From: Gorsachius magnificus
Taxonomy: Eukaryota > Chordata > Aves > Pelecaniformes > Ardeidae
DNA: 64,000 nucleotides
Direction: 5' to 3'
NCBI GenBank assembly: GCA_034008185.1
Contig: CM067085.1
Span: 59,419,102 to 59,483,101, forward strand
Position 1 is the stretch's first letter, and the number at the start of each line of letters is the position of its first letter. Under the pieces are notes generated by a model. That model searched no databases, was not told the DNA's origin, and worked only from the letters and a program-made list of their open reading frames with translations. The translations under genes and the position numbers were made by a program. Of this stretch, positions 48,334 through 60,393 are shown in pieces.

Positions 48334-51300
48334 TAGACATAGTTACTCCAGCAAAAGTTTGTAGTGTTGGCTGCTTTATCCCAGTGAGTAACACCGGCTG
48401 AATTCATTATAATCCTGCAAAATGTTTCTCAGAAGTTCTGATACTGTTGGTTGGAGGCAGAGGGTAGAGAAACACTCTGGTGGGAGGATGTGAGAGAGTT
48501 GGGAAGGAAAAACAGAGTTTTCTTAAAAGTTTTTTATGCTGTGCCTTGAATTTGATCTATTCTCTTTAAAAGAAGAAACTTGCCCTGCTGGCACAAGGGG
48601 GTCTGGAGGTTAATTTCTGTGGTTTGTTCTTCTCAAAGATGCTTCTGCTCCTGGAGACCTAAATCTGTTTCATGGCTATATCTGTAAGTAGATTGGGGAC
48701 TGTCCCCATAAACCCTATTACTGTTACATGTATCAGTTAGGTCCCCAGAATCCTTAGAGGTTGGCCAGCTGGTTAGGTCAACCTTCTTTCCTTTGAGATG
48801 GAGCTATCCTAAATTCTAGCCTTGGGATCTTGCAAGAACTGCATGTTCCTCCTAGAGGTTTCTTTCCATGTCTCATCCAATGAAGATTCCCATTTCTTAT
48901 GCACTGGAAAAGCTGCATACCTAGCTGCTGAAAACTATGCAGAAAATAGTAGAAGCTTTACATTTTTAGGTTCTTTCAATCTTCACCTACAGTACTATTC
49001 TTAAAGCCTTACTCTGGGCAAGGGAAAAAACACTTCTGCTGTACCAAAAATAAAAACTAAAGCACGGGAAAAGGTTTATGTATGTAGCTCAGAAAGTGAA
49101 ATGGAAAATCGGAGGCAGGAAGTTAATGACAGCCACTAAAAGGTCATTTCCAGTTTGAAGAACAGAATCAAGTTGTACCAGAGACTAAGAGCATAAAATG
49201 TGTGTTGCACACTGCCTGCTCTCTGTCCTCCCCTGTTTGTGTCAGAGTTTTCTTATGCATCTCTCATTGCTGAAATTTCTATTATTTGGTTTTTGCTGGA
49301 GTGATATTTACAGAGGGAAAAAGAGACCCAATAGTTATATAGCTTTAATATTATCAGACATACAAAGAAAATATTTTCCAAAGTTCTCAATACAAATAAT
49401 TAGTGTTCTGTTACTGTTTACAAGAGCGTAGTGTAACCCCTGCAAAACTGCCTTGCTTTCAAGAGGACTTTCACTATCACATACACGACAGCAGGTGAAA
49501 CAAAATCAGATTTCCAGCTGCATTGTGTACTTGGGATCTTTGCTTAGGCTCACTGCCCTGTGTTGCCTGATAGATATCAGGAGGAAGAACCATTAATCTG
49601 CTCTTTCAAAGCTATTTTCTTTGAATTTTGGTGGCGAGAATGGTCTTCCATTACTTAAAACTGAAGACAAACGTAAGGCAAGAGCTTGATTTTTATCAAA
49701 AACCTCCTTCAAAGCAAATCTGCCCCATTTCTACTACAGTTGTGAGATCCATAACATGATGTACAAGCAAGGGACCCCATAACAACCATCACAAGACCAG
49801 CATTTGAAGACTTTCCTTTCTTGAAAGAAACCTACTTTGATATGGAAACATAAAAAAAAGGCAATTTTAATAAAAAGAAAAATAGTTTAATGAATTGCAA
49901 ATAGACTGCAAATGACTACAGAAAAAAACTGATTGTGTGAACAAAGTACATAAAAATCCTGTGTGCATACACTGTTTATAAATCAGACTCTCACCCACCA
50001 TACTTGGAATAGACATCCAAAGGAACATATCAAATTACATAAAAGGTCAGTGAATGTAAAATACTGAACAGACTGTTATGGGATCATTTTTAATCTTTTT
50101 CATCACCTAAAAACTTGTAGGGAGGGGTAATTTATATTAAGTGAATTGAAGAAGCTAATGAGAATTTTGGATTATAATGCCAAAATCAGGAGACATTTTT
50201 TCATTCTAAGGATCTGGCGCTTACTGGAAATTCTGTCCAATTACTGAAGACATTTGGGAAAATTAATTTTCTGCTTAATTTTTTTTTATGCACTACTGGC
50301 TTTTAAAAAAAGAAACAAAATTTGAAAGTATTTATAACATTATTAAAACAGATAGAACTCCTTATTTGATTGTTGCAGAACTCTGAGACGGTGTTAGCAC
50401 TGTTTTACAGAGGGAAGCCAAGTTTATGGTCACAAGTCTCATGTTATATCTGCATTCTGCATACTCCAGATAACAGCTAAGGCAGGGAAAAGCAATCAAA
50501 AGGTAAATTAAGATATCCCATTCTGGCTTACTATTTTAATTTTTAATTCTTTGAAACCTCACCTCTAACTCTATGTTTAGACACAAAAAAGCATGGCTTG
50601 ATTTCCAGGACCACTGAGTACTCCGTGAGTGATTCTTCCTGTAGGAAACAGGAAGTTGATGTAGAGGAGGGTCTCTCTTTCCCTCATCATCACTAAGAAG
50701 AAGAAATTATTAATTTGAGCTTATGGACCTCTGGGAAAATTCTAGAGAACTAGGAGGTTTGGTTTTTTATATGTTGGCTTTCAATTGATGTAGTGCATCT
50801 TGGAGATTACAGTTTGTTTTGGCTTAATCAGAAAATAACTTGGTGTTAGTTCTCTCAAGCCTGCTGGGTAACAAACCCACACTGCCTCTGTTTTTGAAAC
50901 CTCTAATGAACCTTTTTTTGGTATGTTTTATATTTGTTTGTTTTAAGAGAGAAAATTAAAAATAGCTCTTTCATCCCAATCCATCCTATTTTTTTGTGAA
51001 CTAGGTAGGGGGCACTTTTTCTTAGCTGTGTCTAGATGTGACATTTCTTGACTCTTTTGTCACTTTATGGTCACTTGGATGAATAATGCTATAAAAATAT
51101 AATCAGAAGTCTCCAGTTGTAGTCTGATGTATCAGCCCCAGGAATTGTGGCAAGATGAGAGATATTACTTACAGAATAGGAAATAGAAGTACTTAAAAAA
51201 GTAACCGTCTTCCGTTTGAAGTCTGGATAATTGAAGCCAGACTCACAATTCAGCATCTTCACTGTATGATGTTGCATACAGCAAAATCAAGACCTTGATC

Positions 51301-54300
51301 TAAAGTTTGTGACTTATGTCCATCCTTTCACTGGATTTCTCCTTTGTCTTAGAAATCTCTTTAATCTGTCTGCTCTTTATCTTGAATTTTCTTATTTTTA
51401 AAAATTAACTTAAAGCTAGCTCAAAATTAAGCTCTGGTTTGGTTCTGAGACCATATAGCACTGCTAATCATAGCCTAGGTGAACACAGACTAGCCCCCTG
51501 AATTCCTCTCCAAAGCCTTCCTTCCCTCTACCTTCCCTTCCAGTGTCTGAACATCTGTGCAAATTGCTGTAACATGTTATTTCAGACAGTCCTACAGCAG
51601 CAGAGGGTTTAAAAGGCATGTTCAAGACAAGATTGACTGGCCAAGCAGTCCTTCTTGAATATGACGAAGAATATTTTAATTTGGACTTTTCCCAAGAAGC
51701 TAAATGATTTGTTCATAAATATTGTTATTGAGGTGTGTATTATTTTTGTAGGTGTGATTTTATATGGCATTTTGTGGGTGTGTTTATACATGTATGCATA
51801 CAGAGAGATGTATTTGTCTGTATGTACATCACAGATTTTGCACTTACTGCTACTAGCTTTTCATATTTTTTCTCTGGGAACATGCTGTGATAGCTTCAGT
51901 ATTTCAAAGAGCATGCAATCCAAAATCTGTCAGTAGGAAATATTTCTTTAAGGGAGAAAATGTGGGTTTTGTTAACTTTGTCAATCTCTCATCTATTCAG
52001 CTCTGTGTTGCATACATGTGCTGTTGCAGGGCTTGGAGTGGGACTCCAATGACTTCTGTTTATTTCACCATTTGGTAAACAGTAGTTAACAAGAGTGATG
52101 TTGAAGCTGGGAAGTGTGAATCTGTATGTGAGGTTCTTTTCCGAAACTACAGTATTAAAAGTTACAATTCAGACTACGGATTTATATACGTCCCTAATGA
52201 GTCACTATTCACCTTGCAAGGAAACAACATATATTGTGTTGTCATATTAGCTTTAAGTGATTTTGCATGCCTACAGGAAGACATTTAGGGAGAAGAATCC
52301 ATGCAATTTCTATAGCATCAAAGCCTTGTTGGGGTTTCCAGGTGACTGAATTCAGATTTACTGTTGGTGAACTTGGTTCCCAGTGATCTATTTAATTCTA
52401 AATTAGCATCTCCATTGCAATCCTTAACTCCTACAGTGTGCTTTCCAAACATACACTAATTTGGTCTCACACCATCTCTCAAACAGGAAGCCGGATAACG
52501 AGGTGTGGGATTTTTCCTTTTAACTGTACCGTTATTAATGCCTGCACTGTTCTGAGGTTATATAACAAAAGGAGACAAAGCACATCAGTTTATTGGGAGA
52601 GAGAAATGCGTTGAGGACAGCCCCATCTGATCCTTCTGGAATTCGGCTGTTGACTTCTCTGTATTGACAATCCCAACTTCCACAAAAGCCACCCATCTGC
52701 CACAGTCACTAATAAACTACAATACGCTTCTCTGATTCTTTTTGCCAACTCCTTGTTGTTATTTTTCCTTGAACCAAATTTTTATACATTTTATAAAACC
52801 CCTGCTAGTCTTCATCTTCTACAGCTTAACAAATAGTTTTTAAAATGAACTTACACTTATGCTTTGCTGAAGTACAGATATGTGAAATATATACACATTT
52901 TATTTGTCTGAGACAGTGGTTTCCTGACCATCTGTAACTGACTCACAGAATTATTCTATGCATCTTATATTGTGAGTCTGATGCATGACGAAGAGATGTT
53001 TGTAGTGTTTTCAGATAAAAATTTGATTTGTATGGACAGATGTTGAACTGTGAGAAGCGTTAAAGATGGATAGTTGCTCCCAATTGAAAAAGTTTTGGAG
53101 CAACTTGATTTTAAAATATAAGGTATCTTACAAAAAAAATGTATCTTTTTGGTGTGTTCTAATCCCTTTAGTAAGTTCAAGGTATAATTTTTCTATGTCC
53201 TCTTAATCTTCATTCTTGTTTAAAACATTGAATACCATTAAGGTCATACTTCAAATCCAGTAGCAGCATGGATCTCCATTTTCCTCTCTCTGACTTCTTA
53301 CAAGAGCAGTAAGTACGATAAAATATTCTGTGCCATTCTAACTAATCACCCCTCTGGCATTCTGAGCAAATGCAGGTTAATGGTGAATCTTTTAATATTT
53401 CTATTAATTAAGTATATTATCCTAATAACTCTATTGTCAATTTTTCATGGCTAAGTAATGACTGGAGCTGGGTTAGTTACTCATAGCTACCAGTGTATTT
53501 AAAAGAAAGTAGAGTTTTTTGTTTGTTCGTGAATTGCCTGCTGGCAAAGTCTAATTTTTACAAACATATTTGTTATTTGAAATTAATTTAGGGATGTTCT
53601 GTGCAGACATGATTGAGCAGAGGCATATTTAACAGAGAGTATCACTTCTTTCTGGTTTGGACAGGGGCATTTATACAAGTTATAGAAAAATGGCTGTTGT
53701 AGGTCTTTGGTTATAAGAATTAATATTTGAGGTAGAGTTTTCATCCTAGCCGTCTTATTAAATATGGCATGTGTATATATGGAACTGGGTACATAGTTGG
53801 TGTATTGGTATTTTAGATAGTCATTATGACCTATGGATTTGCGTAAATCCATAGCATGAAGAGGAGGATCTCTGGGAAGGCGTTAGATTTAAGCACTACA
53901 GAGGGAAGGAAGGAGATAGAGTAATTCAGTCAGTGACTGCAATTCTAATTCTAATAAAGTTTCCTGTTTGGAATTGAAAGAAAGGACTCCTGCTACAATT
54001 GTACATGTGTTACGGTGCCGCCCACCATAATGAGGTAGAAACAGAAATGCAGCCAATTCAATAGGACTTTTGGTTTGATGAGCCCATAGAAAGATCTGAA
54101 CATAAGGATTGTTTCACAGAATCTGAGCAGCAATGAAGCTGAAAATATTGATTCATAAATTTCCTAGGAAGATGAGAAAAACTATGCAATCATTCCTGAA
54201 AAGTTGATGAACATTTCCATCCAGAAATACAATACTCTAATAGGTGTGTTTGTACAAAAACGTAAGGAGATGAAGAAGGCTTTTAATGCAGCAACATACA

Positions 54301-55828
54301 AATAAGCAGAGGAAAATGTCCTTAAGGAAACACTAGTATGAGAATTTTAAAGGAGGAATTCTAGGAAAAATCATGAGACTCGTTTGACTTTGAAAAAGAC
54401 AGTGCAACTGTCAGCCCAGTCTAGGCAAGTGAGAAGTTACCCCCAGAGTGTACTGAAAGAGTGATGCAAGGAGATCTGCAGGAATTCCCAGGTGCAAAAG
54501 GAAGGCTGTTAAAAATGCCTTTTTCCAGAATTTAATTTCTTGGTCAGAAATGTAACAGGTGGATGAAGCAAAAAAAAGGTAGGAGGCTGTCTGAAGTCTG
54601 AGGCAGTTGTGCTGGAAGCTGTGAATGTGGATGCTGTGTTACTGCCATACTTAGATGCCCTAATTGTGGGTCAGAAGACGACTGTACAAGCACAGCTCAA
54701 TCAGCTTGGCTGTTCCTCAGTCTGGAGACACGAGATCATCACTGATGGGGAAGCAGTAAGGCAACAGCAGTGGAGGAAGTGGTTTCTATTTTCTGGGATT
54801 TGTGGCCTATGGAGAGCACTCATGAGTGATTTGGATTGACAGTCTTAATATTTGCAATGTAAGTTGGCAGGCATTTGCAGTATGAGGTGTGGTATTTCCT
54901 TGATCTCGTGCTGGTTTTCCCAGACAGAAGTCCATGTGCTAGCCTGGGCATGTGGAAGGAGCATGCAGGACGTACTCAGGTCTTGTCGCCTGTCTTGGGC
55001 AGTGAGTTTGCACTGGTAAATCCATCACATCCCAGTCACATCAGACGTGCTGTTCATGTGCAAATCAATTGTCCTGAAAGCATGCAGTGAAGCCTGCCTG
55101 TCCCAGATGCTTTAGACTCACTGAACATATCAGCCATTTTCCTCATGCACAAGACACAGTTTTCCAGGCTGCCCACAGGGCCTGTTGGAGCTGTGGCTAC
55201 TGGGAATCCCAAAGAAATGTTAGGAGAAGGAGTAGGGCAGTGGGTGAAGTGTAAAGGCAATAGAAGAGGTAAGAATCACGGTACTTTCGCATTTTAAGTT
55301 GATTCAAATATAGAAGGTGCTGTGATTTATAAACTTGAGGAAGGTTAGCCTTAATCTCTAGCTAGACATTTTCATTGCCTGAGTAAACTTTGAGCTCATA
55401 GTAGCTACAGAAGCGGGAATCTTGTATTGATAGAGACACTTGAGGCAGTTTTCTTAACTTAACCACCCATGGTGTCATGGGGCTTTTACAATGAAGTGGT
55501 CTGCCTAACAGAAATTACTTGGATGCTTAGGACAGCTTAGGTCCTAAGGGACTGTTTCTGCTGAAAAATTAGCTGCTCCCCAAAATACAGTAACAGTGCA
55601 GAAGAAAACTATAATAAACCAGAAAAGTATAATAGAAAATATGAATAAACAGAGTCGTGTACCCCACAGCATTTGCTGAAGGAAATCACAGATAATGCAG
55701 ACTTTGGCGGAGAATCTTCCTAAGCAGCCCAGGTGTTGTGTAAAGCTCCCAGTGCGCATAGGTAGACAGAGACACAAAACCCCAAGTATTTTTACTTTGC
55801 TTTACATAGGTTTACAGACATGTCCATT
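48334..55828. other. Unique AT-rich noncoding sequence
   Basis: About 7.5 kb with no recognised gene, transposon or structured element. Frames are all under 95 codons, several overlapping on opposite strands (51609-51791 minus with 51655-51936 plus). Slightly GC-richer at 54600-55270. Confidence 0.45.
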
Positions 55829-55839
55829 GGGGGGGGGGG
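55829..55839. repeat. G11 homopolymer
   Basis: Uninterrupted run of eleven G on the plus strand in otherwise AT-rich sequence, just before the candidate conserved block. Homopolymers of this length are prone to slippage, so the exact count may vary or be a sequencing error. Confidence 0.9.
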
Positions 55840-55929
55840 TTGTATTTTTATAAAAGTATTGTGCATCTAGGTTTTGAGTGAATTTTCCTGCAAAACTATG
55901 TGCAGAGAATCTTTTCTTAACTGCAACTT

Positions 55930-57720
55930 CCTTGGAGATCCAAGTAACGTAAATGACTTTAAAAAAACCAATTAAATGTATGATTGAATGTCAGCCTTTC
56001 TGATTGCAGCCTTCATTAAGAAACTGGAAATGTGAGGTATTTTTTTACCTAATATTGAACACAGTTAATTAAAAAGGTAAAGATTACATTTTGCTTCAGT
56101 TAATTTGAAATAAAGAACCTCCATTTAAACAATAAATTTCAGATTTTAGTTATAGCAATTAATAGACTAAACTGTGTACTTAAGGTTTTATTATATTGAT
56201 TCTAAAATAATTAGATTAGCAAACACATTGCAAATATATTATCTAAAACAAATAACATTATCACCACGCTTTTTGTTATATAGCACAGCAATAAAACATA
56301 TAACAGTATAATCTAAACCAATCTCATAAAATTAATAGTCATAGAGCATATATTACATTCTTGCACTAAATGACAAAAGCCAGCATGATGATCATGTGGA
56401 CAGTTTTAAACTGTGAGGTTTGTTAAATGTTTTGGTGTAGAACTTGTAAAATTTAAGGCATGTCTTTTATGTTTAGCATGTTTAGCAGATAATTTTAGTC
56501 ACACGTGTGTTTACTGGAGTATTTCCAAGCAGCCCTGTTATTAAGCTGCCCAAGTAACCTTATTTTAACTGCGTTTCTCAATCCCTCTCCCATCAAACTT
56601 TCACATTCTTCCTTGCAAAGCAAATTGTAAAGAGTGTTTCAGCAGTTGCCCGAGACATCAGTTTTAAAAGCCTTAAGGCTGTTTGAGAAACCTTTTGAAA
56701 AGCATGACATTCAATCAAAGTTCAGTGAGGAAAGTTTTAATGAATAAACTTGGTAAATTAGAAAGCACCGCAGCAGAGTGATTAACTCTCATTTGTGCAT
56801 TAGTGTTAAAATTAATTAAAATGTTTAAGCCGTAGGAGGCAGGTTACCTCCTCAAGACCTGGCTTTGCCCTCGGAGTCAGTCTGGATCCAGCAGCGATTC
56901 ATCTTGCACAAGATGAGAGGAGGGGTAAAAGAAAAGAACAGCTAGGACAAATGTGTTTTGAATGGTGCTTCGCTGCAGGAAGGCCACAGAGACCTCAGCG
57001 CGGCGTTACTGCAGTGTGACATAATAATACAGTAGGTACGTTGGAGGGGATATGCCTTGGAAAGAAGGCAACCCTCCTTTCACACGGATTTCGTTTTGAC
57101 TTGATGTGACAGAGCTAATTTCATTACCAGGAAACATGCTGGATTGTGCTGCAGTGTAAAACAGACTGCTGGAAATTAGCTCTCTTTTTCTGATTTGGTT
57201 AAACTGCTCCTGGTGAATATAACTTTCTTCACCGAGTACCATGAAGTATATGATACAGCGATATAATTTTACTCATAGCTGTCCACATTTACTAACAGTC
57301 TTTCGCTGCATCAGTTAATTACACAACAAGTTAGCTAAAGTATCAGATATACTAAAGGAATAAGCATTTATTTTAGTGCTTTGATGGCAATACATATTAG
57401 CAACTGATTTTGTAAGAAATCATAATAAAGTTAAATTCCTATAAATGTATTTTCTTTTAAAATTAGTTTTAGATTGTTTCTTTCAAGAACCAGGAGCCTG
57501 TATTTCTTCCTATCCAGTCCCGTTATGATGTGGCCGTTTAACAAATCTGTGCTTGTTTGGAATTATAAATGACAGCCTATTTTATAAAGGAAAAAGTCGT
57601 CTTTGACAGCAGAACAATATCATACAAATAACAAATGGAAAATTGTGTCATACAGCTGAACAGTTGTTTTCACATGTTCACCAAGGGCCAGTTATTAATT
57701 TTACATTGGTCAGAATTAAG
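55930..57720. promoter_or_regulatory. AT-rich, homeodomain-site-rich stretch; candidate conserved noncoding block
   Basis: This interval has no frame longer than 78 codons and no recognisable repeat, but holds several TTAATTA(A) homeodomain-type cores (56065-56072, 56812-56819, 57315-57321). Long runs of A/T-rich but non-repetitive sequence are broken by a GC-richer island at about 56830-57010. Such texture is common in deeply conserved developmental enhancers of gene deserts. Whether it is conserved cannot be judged from one sequence, so this is a prediction only. Confidence 0.25.
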
Positions 57721-58469
57721 GATTTTGGAGAAATTAATCTGAAACTGAAAGTATGAAAAGTTTCTGCTCAATGAAAATTACCATTATTCACTGTAGATCT
57801 ATATTCATAACTTTAAAACCTGGCAATCTTTCCCTATTTTTTTTCTCTATAGATTTCTTGTCAACAAGGGTGTCAGAGGTCAATGTCAGAATGCCCCTCT
57901 GGCACCCATTAACTATAATCAGAAAACTTGTTCACTATTGATCTACAATGTCTAAATATCTATTATGTTGGATATAAAAGGTGGTTTCACATCTTTCTAA
58001 AACAGATAATTCATAAAGGCCAAAGGGTCAGGTCTACTGATATATTATTGTTTCACTGTATCAGTGACTACAAGTGCAGGAGGGGAACAGGCCAGGCTAA
58101 GTGTCATTGAACTCTTGCGGGAGGCAGTTGTGTGCTCCACGCATGCTGCCCTCCCATTCCCCACCACAGCCCCTTAATGCTATTTAATGTTGTTTGCTTG
58201 TGGGTTTGCTCAGTGTTTTACTCTCCACTGTGCTGAAAGGAAGGTGCCTGAATGAGTCACGTATAAAGTTTGCATTCATATTGTTGTAGCCAGAGCTCAG
58301 ACAAATCTGAAACCTAAACGAAAGTCAAGTCTCAATACTGAAACCTCTGCCTTCAGCAATTAAATGGGCCACGGTCCAGCTTGCTGTCTGTCGAGCACTT
58401 TACACCATGATGGTCTCGCAGCCAGGGCTCTGTGTGCGGTGCAATTTGATTATTACAAGAATTGTGCAC
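57721..58469. other. Unique noncoding sequence
   Basis: No gene or repeat is recognised. A GC-richer patch at 58070-58170 lacks CpG enrichment. Confidence 0.4.
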
Positions 58470-58560
58470 AAAAGGGCAGTCTCTGTGGGTATAAGTTGTC
58501 ACAGCTCCGTTGACTTCAGTAGAGCAATGACACTTGATGTACACAGAGGATCTGCCCCAG
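58470..58560. repeat. Ancient amniote interspersed repeat remnant with palindromic core
   Basis: The order 'gtgggtataagttgtcac', 'agctccgttgacttcag', 'tagagcaatgacactt' and 'gaggatctgcccc' matches an old repeat in which the sequence either side of 'ttgacttcag' is nearly self-complementary (agctcc...ggagct). The half-sites here are agctcc and tagagc, so the palindrome has begun to decay. It may be related to the remnants near 10.7 and 27.8 kb. Family unresolved. Confidence 0.45.
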
Positions 58561-60107
58561 AATACTTGTCAGACTGTGGCCATGGTTCCAAAATCATGTG
58601 TTTTCTGAACAGACACTTGTGTAATATCATATGAGTGATTTTGTTTGCTCATATCAACCCATCAAATTTATTGAGGCTCTTTTAATCTCCTCATTATTTA
58701 ACTATTGAGTTACCTCTCTTCTGCTTAATGCTCAAATGCAGAGCAGAAACAACTGTGATTTTCTTTGTTCTGCTATTCCTACAGCAGAGCACAGAAACAC
58801 TGTGAGGATGGAAGCCCCAATTAAAGTCTTAGTTCCACTCCCCAGTCCTGTGAATTCAACCCTTGATACTACGTGGCATTTCCCACAAGGTACCTATTAC
58901 TTTTGCAGGATGAGACCCACAACAAGCAAACCTTCTTTGGAAGGTAGCTGATACTATACTCTTTAATAGAGCTTATGGCCTTCTAGCAAGCCCCCAGAAT
59001 GGTTCATATTCTTCCAGGCTACATTTTTGAAGAAAGTAAATTGAGATGAATCATGGTAAGATGAGATAGTTAAAATGTCAGGCTCCGTAAGTTTCAATGC
59101 ATCCTTATAGCTCTGAACACTAAAATGCAACTGAACATTGGAATAAGGGAAACAAAAGAGAATCAGCTAACTAGTTCTTCTAGAGAGGAAAAAAGTAATT
59201 TCTGTCTGTGCTGCTACACCATGGAAATCCACATAGTACAATTTTAGAGCTGTACCTTAAAAAAAACAATTGCAGTTTCTTTTTATCACTGGTCTTGGTT
59301 ACACATCACTGCCTACTCTATGACACACTAGAATTGCAGAGTTTCTGAGGCAAACAATACACCACCAGCTTTATTTCTGTTTACAAATGTTACCTGCGGG
59401 AAATGTGCCTGTACCTGTTGGATAAATTACAAATCATCAGCACTAAATATGACCCACAACAGTAACATAGAGGGGAAAAGGGAGTGCTGCCTGTACGTAT
59501 TTAGTATTAGAGAGGAGGAAACTGCCTGTATGGTGTACTGCTGTTTTAATCAGTTAATGAAATTACACTGCTATAATGTTTAAACCAGAGCTGTCAATGT
59601 GGTGTTTCCTCGAGCACTTTCTTGACAACAGACACTGCTTCTTTTATGCTTGCCATAATATTTGCAGTTAGTTGAATTAACTATTATTATTCTTTTAAGT
59701 GACTCACTGTAAATATTGAACCCAAGTCATATTACCAAAAACGTAAAATGCAGGCAGATTTGCGTCCATGTGGTTTTCATATGGTAAAGGTACGGTATAA
59801 AGGGAAGCGTTGTGGCTATTGGCATTTGAACCACCTCTTAGTCCAAGACTCAGAGGTGATGTACAGCTGAGCTAACAGAAGGAAACCTATGATAAGAACC
59901 AAGAACAAGGCTTGCATTCTTATTTTTAAAGTGGTAGCAAGCCACCACCTAAATCACTCTGCTACCATGTCCCTTTTCCAAAGGTTGGGTAGGACAGTTT
60001 TTCCTGCCATGGCTGATAAAGTCAAGACTGATTACATGGGCCTCATACTGTGCATCTAAACAAATCAATCTTGGGTACCTGATCACAATGTGTTTGACCT
60101 TGACCTG

Positions 60108-60160
60108 GTCACAAGACCATTAAAGCCTGTTGCAGGGCTTGGGCCGAAGCCCATTGTGAC
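60108..60160 (+). other. Nested hairpin-forming sequence
   Basis: An outer 7 bp stem (gtcacaa 60108-60114 with ttgtgac 60154-60160) encloses an inner 6 bp stem (gggctt 60135-60140 with aagccc 60147-60152, loop gggccg). The arms are too short and asymmetric for a typical microRNA precursor. It may be a remnant of an old repeat or chance. Confidence 0.35.
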
Positions 60161-60368
60161 TAGATCACAGACCTGAGCTGGGCATGCCAAGACTTTAGGT
60201 TTAGCCACAAGGACAAAGCCGGATGCCAAAAAGGGTCAGGAGAAACTACTGTTTTGTAATTGGATCCTCTCCCGCCACTCTGGCCGCAACACAGATGGGC
60301 CAGAATGAAGGCTATCACTCCTAGTTTATAGCCATTAGCAATCATGATCTCCCTAATAGGAAACAGAA

Positions 60369-60393
60369 ATAATAGTATTATTAATAATAATAT
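60369..60393. repeat. (ATA/ATT)n simple repeat
   Basis: Imperfect trinucleotide AT repeat with an inverted centre (tattattaataata). Low complexity, no other signal. Confidence 0.8.

Noticed and set aside
60108..60160. microRNA precursor
   Set aside because: Stems are 6-7 bp with a large asymmetric internal loop, unlike the roughly 22 bp duplex of a true precursor.
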